Origin: Fidelibacterota bacterium UBA1134
GTDB taxonomy: Bacteria > Fidelibacterota > Marinisomatia > Marinisomatales > S15-B10
Assembly (NCBI GenBank): GCA_002311975.1
Contig: DCAL01000012.1
Coordinates: 34,636-40,953, forward strand
Reading direction: 5' to 3'
Length of the DNA: 6,318 nt
Within the stretch, counting starts at the first letter, position 1. Each line of letters begins with the position of its first letter. Below the pieces are notes generated by a model that was not told the DNA's origin, made no database searches, and worked only from the letters and a program-made list of their open reading frames with translations. Made by a program: the position numbers and the translations under genes. This document shows positions 5,680 to 6,318 of the stretch, one piece after another.

Positions 5680-6318
<639 letters not shown>

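Overview
The window reads as an ordinary bacterial chromosome segment of about 50% GC. Every gene I can support is on the + strand, and both ends cut a gene. It opens inside dnaJ (J domain off the left edge) and closes inside obg (GTPase domain off the right edge). The housekeeping proteins are clearly bacterial but are not in an enterobacterial order. The dnaJ - pilus-like genes - rsmD - coaD - fmdB-like - isocitrate dehydrogenase - obg layout, with strong AGGAGG-type ribosome binding sites, fits a Gram-negative of the FCB/Marinimicrobia type. That placement is a low-confidence impression and not something the sequence proves.

Region 1 (1-3857) is a compact, probably co-transcribed run. After dnaJ and a 75-base gap come three genes that carry no obvious housekeeping label. 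The first is a 254-residue protein with one N-terminal membrane helix spaced like a type IV pilin/pseudopilin N-terminus. The second is a 306-residue protein laid out like PilM/GspL (actin-like fold). The third is a 95-residue single-pass protein whose N-terminus, MPDINLFG, recalls the PilM-binding INLLP motif of PilN. I read them as a reduced, divergent type IV pilus / type II secretion-like module. They run straight into rsmD (16S rRNA m2G966 methyltransferase) and coaD (phosphopantetheine adenylyltransferase) through start/stop overlaps (TGATG, 8 bases, GTGA), so translational coupling is likely. An imperfect AT-rich hairpin after coaD may end this unit.

Region 2 (3858-5679) holds two single genes with good Shine-Dalgarno sites and GTG starts. 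One is an FmdB-family zinc-ribbon protein with a charged low-complexity tail. The other is an isocitrate/isopropylmalate dehydrogenase-family enzyme whose substrate residues fit isocitrate. A clear Rho-independent terminator follows the latter.

Region 3 (5680-6318) is a 272-base gene-free stretch after that terminator (338 bases from the end of the dehydrogenase gene), followed by obg. The stretch has no credible ORF but is unusually rich in inverted repeats. These include a perfect 11-bp pair, a bulged 10-bp pair, nested pairs, a 7-bp hairpin, and a last hairpin followed by five T that ends 18 bases before the obg start. It could be an unassigned structured RNA or a regulated obg leader. The obg start itself has no visible Shine-Dalgarno.

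The two things most worth following up are the reduced pilus-like module and the structured region before obg. Neither is proven novel from sequence alone.
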